Positions 59,115-64,000 of a stretch of DNA of 64,000 nt are shown here, piece by piece (position 1 is the stretch's first letter; every line of letters starts with the position of its first letter). The notes below the pieces were generated by a model. It did not search any database, had not been told where the DNA came from, and worked only from the letters and a program-made list of their open reading frames with translations. This DNA comes from Saccharopolyspora_D taberi (GTDB lineage: Bacteria; Actinomycetota; Actinomycetes; Mycobacteriales; Pseudonocardiaceae): positions 1-64,000 of the forward strand of contig NZ_BAAAUX010000001.1 of assembly GCF_039534165.1 (NCBI RefSeq), in the 5' to 3' direction. A program made the position numbers and the translations under genes.

Positions 59115-60063
59115 CCGAGTGCCAGAACGCGAAGTTCTCGTCGTCGCGGACCTGGTTGATCACGCGCGGCTTCTCCCGGTCGGAGATGTCGAACAGCACG
59201 CCGTCACCCATGCACGCACCGGCGGCGAGGTCCTTCTCCGGGAACACCGTGATGTCGTGGCAGCCGCTGGTCTCCCGGATGCCGCCCGGCTGACCGGGGT
59301 TGCCGCCGTCCGGGAACAGCACCGGCGCGTCCACGAGCACCGGCTCGGCCGGGTTGGCCAGCGGCACCTCGATGATCGAGATCTTGTCGTGCGGCGGCTG
59401 GCAGTTCGGGAACTCCGGCTTCGGGCCGTAGGAGGAGATGTAGAGGTAGACCGACTCGCCCGCCTTGTCCGGCACCAGCGTGTGGGTGTGCGAACCGCAG
59501 TCGGTGGCGATCGCCGAGACGTAGCGCGGCTTGGCCGGGTCGCTGACGTCGAAGACCTTCATGCCCTCCCAGGCGTCCGGGTCTGCGGCGGTGCGCTCCT
59601 CGCTCTGGCAGGTGTTGTTGCTGCGCGGGTAGTCCGTCGAGACGAACAGCAGGTTCCCGCTGATCGACACGTCGCCCTGGCCACCGGGGCAGGCGACCTG
59701 CGAGACGATGGCGGGCTTCTTCGGGTTGGAGATGTCGTAGACGACCAGGCCGTCGTAGTTGCCCACGAACGCGTAGTTGCCCTTGAACGCGATGTCGGTG
59801 CCGAACGCGTCCAGGTTGTCGAACGGGGCCTGCTTCGGCAGGTTCGCGGCGTGCTCGATGTTCTCGCTCTTGGTCACCTCGCGCGCGTTCGACTGCGCCG
59901 AAACGGTGCCACCATCCAGGTCCTCCGGGCCTTCGCTGCCCGGAGTGTCAGCCATCGACGGCGCCGCGAGCAGACCGAGGACGAGCGGCACCGCGCCGAC
60001 GACGGCTGCCGCCGACCGCAGCCGCGACCTCGTCCGAACAGATCTCGGACCCACAGACTCCAC
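59107..60063 (-). pseudogene. LVIVD-repeat protein, 5' part (interrupted by prophage)
   Basis: The N-terminal ~318 residues of a secreted LVIVD-repeat protein. The signal peptide (about 1-38, SAAAVVGAVPLVLGLLAAPSMA) is followed by repeat blades such as YAFVGNYDGLVVYDISNPKKPAIVSQV and LLFVSTDYPRS. The frame enters phage DNA after WHSATF and stops at 59068. The intact protein would have 490 residues with the fragment at 19067-19590. GTG 60063 or GTG 60054 may be the start. The protein is probably on the cell surface; a truncated, unstable product is expected in the lysogen. Confidence 0.92.
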
Positions 60064-60197
60064 CCACCTTCGATTCGGTTGTCGTGCAGGCGACCGCCCG
60101 GCACGCGGAGGTACCGGTGATCACGCCGAATCAGTATGTTTGTCACGTTCGGCGGTCCCAATCGGCCGTTTGGCCGCATTCGGTTACGGGAGGGTCA

Positions 60198-60824
60198 ATG
60201 CAGGTCGCTGGCAGGTTCGTAGCGGCACTGGTCGCCTTCGTGGCGCTCGGCGCGTGCGCCCCGGCCGAGCAGCCACCCGCGGCGCCGGTGGTGCTGCCCG
60301 GCGCGCCGGGCGACGAACCGAAGATCGCCACCGCGGAAGACCTGCGGCAGCTGGCCAGGTCAGCGCCCCCGGGAACGGCGGAGGCGACCTACGTGACGAT
60401 GATGATCGGTCACCACCAGCAGGCCCTGGACATGACAGCGCTGGCCCCGACGCGAGCCCAGCACCCGAAGGTGCGCGCGCTGGCGGAACGGATCGGCGGC
60501 GCCCAGGCACCGGAGATCGCGATGATGCAGGGCTGGCTGGCCGGGCACGGTGGTGAACACGCGGCCCACGGCCACGACCACGGCACCATGCCAGGCATGG
60601 CCACGCCGGAGCAGCTGTCGCAGCTGGCCGCGTCGAACGGCAAGGACTTCGACCGGCTGTTCCTCCAACTGATGACCACGCACCACGAGGGCGCACTGAC
60701 GATGGCGACCGACCTGCTGACCCAGGGCCTCGACGAACAGGTCCACGAGATGGCGCAGGACGTCCTGGCGACCCAGACCGACGAGATCGCCACCATGCGG
60801 GGACTGGCCGCCGAAGTCGGGTGA
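60198..60824 (+). CDS. DUF305 lipoprotein
   Basis: 208-residue exported lipoprotein: lipobox LGAC with Cys20, then two DUF305 helical repeats with metal-type motifs MMIGHHQQALDM (about 68-79) and MTTHHEGALTMA (about 158-169), and a His-rich loop (HGGEHAAHGHDHG). DUF305 proteins are often tied to copper or other metals. ATG 60198 has GGGAGGG upstream. Divergent from the LVIVD gene; the two are frequent neighbours in actinomycetes. Confidence 0.88.
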   Translation: MQVAGRFVAALVAFVALGACAPAEQPPAAPVVLPGAPGDEPKIATAEDLRQLARSAPPGTAEATYVTMMIGHHQQALDMTALAPTRAQHPKVRALAERIGGAQAPEIAMMQGWLAGHGGEHAAHGHDHGTMPGMATPEQLSQLAASNGKDFDRLFLQLMTTHHEGALTMATDLLTQGLDEQVHEMAQDVLATQTDEIATMRGLAAEVG

Positions 60825-60922
60825 GGGGAGCGGACCGGGTCCAACCGCGCACCCAACGCGCCCAACCGCCCACCCAACGCGCCCAGCTGTCTTTAAAGCC
60901 CCTACCTACAAGGGCGGGGTTT

Positions 60923-61061
60923 GGTTCTCATCCCGTCGACCTGGCAAAGCCCGATCAGGCCGTGTCAAGGGGGCACATTCCCGAAAACCGCAGCGGCCAA
61001 GCAATAAGGCCCCCTTGACGCGGTCTGATAGCCCTCCGTGGAGGTCGACGGGATGAGAACC
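60923..61061. repeat. Dispersed palindromic repeat, copy 3 (inverted)
   Basis: The same element in opposite orientation: 20-bp perfect outer arms 60923-60942 and 61042-61061. With the next repeat it fills the 60825-61371 gap between convergent genes; no gene is seen. Confidence 0.9.
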
Positions 61062-61093
61062 ACCCCAACCGAACCGCAGCGGACGAACAAAGA

Positions 61094-61367
61094 CTCATCC
61101 CGGAGACCTGCCAGGGGTCTGGGGCCGGCGAGGACCCCAGAAACCACCCGCAAAACAGAACCCGAACCGGCAAACCCGCTTCGGCCCCGGAGACCTGCCG
61201 GGGGTCCGGGGCCGGCGAGGGCCCCGGAAACCACCTACGCAAAGGAACCCGAACCGGCAAAGCCGCTTCGGCCCCGGAGCCCAAAGGAACCCGAACCGGC
61301 AAAGCCGCTTCGGCCCCGGAGCCCAAAAGAACCCGAACCGGCAAAGCCGCTTCGGCCCCCAACCCCC
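61094..61367. repeat. Tandem repeats next to copy 3
   Basis: Three head-to-tail units of 42 bp at 61244, 61286 and 61328 (each GAACCCGAACCGGCAAAGCC and on), preceded by two inverted copies of the ~35-bp unit also found beside palindrome copies 1 and 2. The longest open frame across them is a 14-residue periodic peptide without a credible start, so I treat it as non-coding. Confidence 0.8.
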
Positions 61368-61371
61368 ACCG

Positions 61372-61731
61372 CTAAAACCCCAGCGCCGCCCGCACGATGG
61401 CGAGCGCCTGCTCCCGGTCGATCCCGAGCGCGGTCACGGCCCGCACGTACTCCGCGGCGGCCTCGGCCGCCCGCTCGCTGCTGCGGTCACCGGCGGAAGC
61501 GACGAAAGTCCCGGCGCGGCCCCGGGTTTCGATGAGCCCGGCCTGCTCCAGCTCCCGGTACGCCTTGGCGGCGGTGTTGGCCGCGATGCCGAGGTCGGTC
61601 GCGAGCCCGCGCACGGTGGGCAGCTTGGTCCCGACCGGCAGGGTGCGGTCGTTGATCTGCTGCGCGATCTGCCGCCGCACCTGCTCGAACGGTGCGACAC
61701 CGGAGCCGTGGTCCACGACGACGTCGAGCAT
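61372..61731 (-). CDS. GntR-family regulator (YtrA type)
   Basis: 119 residues: winged HTH with VPFEQVRRQIAQQINDRTLPVGTKLPTVRGLATDLGIAANTAAKAYRELEQAGLIETRGRAGTFV-type sequence (about 12-78) and only a short C-terminal dimerisation helix pair, as in the YtrA subfamily. ATG 61731 overlaps the stop of meaB by one base, so it is the last gene of the mutase operon and may regulate it or a transporter elsewhere. Confidence 0.9.
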   Translation of the reverse strand: MLDVVVDHGSGVAPFEQVRRQIAQQINDRTLPVGTKLPTVRGLATDLGIAANTAAKAYRELEQAGLIETRGRAGTFVASAGDRSSERAAEAAAEYVRAVTALGIDREQALAIVRAALGF

Positions 61732-62717
61732 CAGCGCTCCCGGAAGGCGTCGAGCAGGCGTTCGGCGGCGATGCCCGCGGTCAGCTCGCCGGAGCGCACC
61801 CGCGATTCCACTTCGCCGACGATCGAGCGCACCGCGGGGTGCCTGGTCAGCTCCGACATCAGCTGGTCGCGCACCAGCGCCCAGGTCCACTCGATCTGCT
61901 GGCGGCTGCGCTTCTCGGCCAGCTCGCCGGTCTCCTCCAGCGTCCCGCGGTGCAGTTCCACCTGCTCCCACAGCGAATCCAGGCCGGTGCCGTCGAGCCC
62001 GCTGCAGGTCAGCACCGGCGGCTTCCACGACGTGCTGACCGGCGTCAGCAGGCGCAGCGCGCCGCGCAGTTCGCGCGCGGCCTTGCGCGCCTCCGGCTCG
62101 TGCGGTCCGTCGGCCTTGTTGACCGCGATCAGGTCGGCGAGCTCCAGCACGCCCTTCTTGATGCCCTGCAACTGGTCGCCGGTGCGCGCCAGGGTCAGCA
62201 GCAGGAAGCAGTCGACCATGCCCGCGACGGTCACCTCGGACTGGCCGACGCCCACGGTTTCCACCAGCACCACGTCGAATCCGGCGGCCTCCATCAGCAC
62301 GATCGTCTCGCGCGTCGCCCGCGCGACGCCGCCGAGCGTGCCGGCCGAGGGGGAGGGCCGCACGAACGCCGACGGATCCGCCGCCAGCTTCGCCATCCGC
62401 GTCTTGTCGCCGAGGATGCTGCCGCCGCTGCGCGTCGACGACGGGTCGACGGCCAGCACCGCGACCCGGTGCCCGGCGGCGGTCAGCATCGTGCCCAGCG
62501 ACTCGATGAACGTCGACTTGCCCACGCCGGGAACCCCGGTGATCCCGACCCGGTGCGCACCGCCGCTGTGCGGCAGCAGCTCGATCAGCAGCTCCTGCGC
62601 CTTGGCCCGGTGGTCCGCCCGCGTCGACTCGACCAACGTGATCGCCTGCGCGAGCTTCGAGCGCGACCCGTCGAGCACGCCCTTCGCGTAGTCGGAGACG
62701 TCGATCGTGCGCGGCAT
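61731..62717 (-). CDS. meaB: Methylmalonyl-CoA mutase-associated G-protein chaperone MeaB
   Basis: 328 residues. Walker A GVPGVGKST (61-69), switch and base motifs DPSS, VETVGVGQSE and NKAD. MeaB loads and protects the adenosylcobalamin cofactor of methylmalonyl-CoA mutase by GTP hydrolysis. It starts 2 nt after the mutase stop (TGACCATG), a translationally coupled pair. Confidence 0.95.
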   Translation of the reverse strand: MPRTIDVSDYAKGVLDGSRSKLAQAITLVESTRADHRAKAQELLIELLPHSGGAHRVGITGVPGVGKSTFIESLGTMLTAAGHRVAVLAVDPSSTRSGGSILGDKTRMAKLAADPSAFVRPSPSAGTLGGVARATRETIVLMEAAGFDVVLVETVGVGQSEVTVAGMVDCFLLLTLARTGDQLQGIKKGVLELADLIAVNKADGPHEPEARKAARELRGALRLLTPVSTSWKPPVLTCSGLDGTGLDSLWEQVELHRGTLEETGELAEKRSRQQIEWTWALVRDQLMSELTRHPAVRSIVGEVESRVRSGELTAGIAAERLLDAFRER

Positions 62718-62719
62718 GG

Positions 62720-64000
62720 TCAGTGCCCGAGCCGGGTGCGCAGCGAGTCGAGCAGGCCGAGCGCGGCGTCGGCGATCACGGTGCCCGGCGGGAAGATCGC
62801 GGTCGCCCCGCCCTGGCGCAGCGCGTCGAAGTCGGCGGGCGGGATCACGCCGCCGACGACGATCATGATGTCCTCCCGGCCGAGTTCGGCGAGCTCGTCG
62901 CGCAGCGCTGGCACCAGCGTCAGGTGCCCGGCGGCCAGCGAGGACACCCCGACGATGTGCACGTCGGACTCCACCGCCTGCCGGGCGACCTCGCCGGGCG
63001 TCTGGAACAGCGGGCCCACGTCCACGTCGAAGCCGAGGTCGGCGAACGCCGTCGCGATCACCTTCTGGCCCCGGTCGTGGCCGTCCTGGCCCATCTTGGC
63101 GACCAGGATGCGCGGGCGGCGGCCCTCGTCCTCGGCGAACGCCTCGACGAGCTCGCGGGCCTGCTCCAGCGACTCCGACGGTCCCGATTCCTGCCGGTAC
63201 ACGCCGGAGATCGTACGGATCTGGCCGGAGTGGCGGCCGAAGACCTTCTCCAGCGCGTCCGAGATCTCGCCGACGGTCGCCTTGTGCCGGGCGGCGTCGA
63301 CGGCCAGCGTGAGCAGGTTGTGCGCCAGGTCGTCCGGGCGCTCGCCGGTCAGCGACGCCTCGGCCGCCGCGGTGAGCCGCCGCAGCGCGTCCTCGCACGC
63401 CTCGCCGTCGCGTTCTTCCCGCAACCGCCGGAGCTTCTCCAGCTGCGAAGCGCGGACCTCGGCGTTGTCGACCTTGAGGACCTCGATCTCCTCGTCCCCG
63501 TCGAAGCGGTACTTGTTGACCCCGATCACCGGCTGGCGGCCGGAGTCGATGCGCGCCTGGGTGCGCGCCGCGGCCTCCTCCACCCGCAGCTTCGGGATCC
63601 CCGCGTCGATCGCCTGCGCCATGCCGCCCGCGTCCTCGACCTCGGTGATGTGCGCCCACGCACGCTCGGCGAGGTCCTGGGTCAGCCGCTCGATGTAGTG
63701 GCTGCCGCCCCACGGGTCGATGACCCGCGTGGTGCCGGATTCCTGTTGCAGCACCAGCTGCGTGTTCCGGGCGATGCGGGCGGAGAAGTCGGTCGGCAGC
63801 GCCAGCGCCTCGTCGAGCGCGTTGGTGTGCAGCGACTGGGTGTGGCCCTGGGTCGCGGCCATCGCCTCCACGCAGGTGCGGGCGACGTTGTTGTAGACGT
63901 CCTGCGCGGTCAGCGACCAGCCGGAGGTCTGCGAGTGCGTCCGCAGCGACAGCGACTTCGGGTTGGCCGGCTCGAACTTCTTGACCAGCTTGGCCCAGAG
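62720..64000 (-). CDS. Methylmalonyl-CoA mutase large subunit, 3' part
   Basis: 426 residues of the C-terminal part; the frame is open to the window edge. It isomerises methylmalonyl-CoA and succinyl-CoA with coenzyme B12. Visible: the end of the TIM barrel (SLRTHSQTSGWSLTAQDVYNN ... WGGSHYIERLT) and the B12 domain with the lower-ligand motif DGHDRG and VGGVIPPADFDAL. In actinomycetes the reaction links propionate metabolism with polyketide building blocks. Followed by meaB. Confidence 0.96.
   Translation of the reverse strand, partial: LWAKLVKKFEPANPKSLSLRTHSQTSGWSLTAQDVYNNVARTCVEAMAATQGHTQSLHTNALDEALALPTDFSARIARNTQLVLQQESGTTRVIDPWGGSHYIERLTQDLAERAWAHITEVEDAGGMAQAIDAGIPKLRVEEAAARTQARIDSGRQPVIGVNKYRFDGDEEIEVLKVDNAEVRASQLEKLRRLREERDGEACEDALRRLTAAAEASLTGERPDDLAHNLLTLAVDAARHKATVGEISDALEKVFGRHSGQIRTISGVYRQESGPSESLEQARELVEAFAEDEGRRPRILVAKMGQDGHDRGQKVIATAFADLGFDVDVGPLFQTPGEVARQAVESDVHIVGVSSLAAGHLTLVPALRDELAELGREDIMIVVGGVIPPADFDALRQGGATAIFPPGTVIADAALGLLDSLRTRLGH

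Noticed and set aside
60955..61362. 135-residue periodic frame over the tandem repeats
   Set aside because: It is just the repeat read in one frame (GAEAALPVRVLLGS units), without a credible start.

Overview
The window is high-GC actinobacterial chromosome carrying one complete integrated temperate phage. The host genes fit a filamentous actinomycete, most likely of the Pseudonocardiales (Saccharopolyspora is my guess from gene content, not proven): an E2 acyltransferase, an IdeR-type iron box, a SAV2177-family methyltransferase, LVIVD/DUF305 surface proteins, and methylmalonyl-CoA mutase followed by meaB.

Layout. 1-19.06 kb, host: E2 3' end, a phosphotransferase, two secreted proteins, a siderophore-binding lipoprotein under an iron box, an EI24 membrane protein, an M20 amidohydrolase, a ribose-type ABC system (ATPase plus a permease fused to its own binding protein) divergent from a LacI regulator, an M50 peptidase, an aldo/keto reductase, two methyltransferases and a degenerate GGDEF/EAL protein. 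19.58-59.11 kb: a prophage of 39,524 bp. 59.11-64 kb, host again: 5' part of the split LVIVD gene, DUF305 lipoprotein, GntR regulator, meaB and the 3' part of a methylmalonyl-CoA mutase gene. Three copies of a long palindromic intergenic repeat lie in the host flanks and none in the phage.

Prophage. A large serine integrase at the right end inserted the phage into an LVIVD-repeat gene. An 8-bp core (GAACGTCG) is present at both ends, and joining the two host pieces across it restores a single 1,473-nt reading frame. Next to the integrase are a rightward repressor and a divergent small HTH gene. The long leftward early region then encodes YqaJ exonuclease and RecT, a replisome-organizer protein whose gene holds a palindrome-rich origin candidate, a WhiB-like protein, SSB, a helix-hairpin-helix protein, RusA and many small zinc-ribbon proteins. 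Further left is a complete siphovirus late operon: terminase, portal, MuF, scaffold, capsid, connectors, tail tube, frameshifted tail chaperone, tape measure, tail tip and fibre, a collagen-like protein, amidase and holin. At the left end is a lysogenic-conversion cassette of a DUF4190-like protein, a DUF397/XRE pair and a small zinc-finger protein.

The most striking regulatory signal is a set of early promoters that share a 23-bp element. In each, an operator palindrome sits exactly in the 17-bp spacer between -35 and -10. A variant of the element occurs at the repressor/HTH divergent region, which suggests that one repressor silences several early operons at once.
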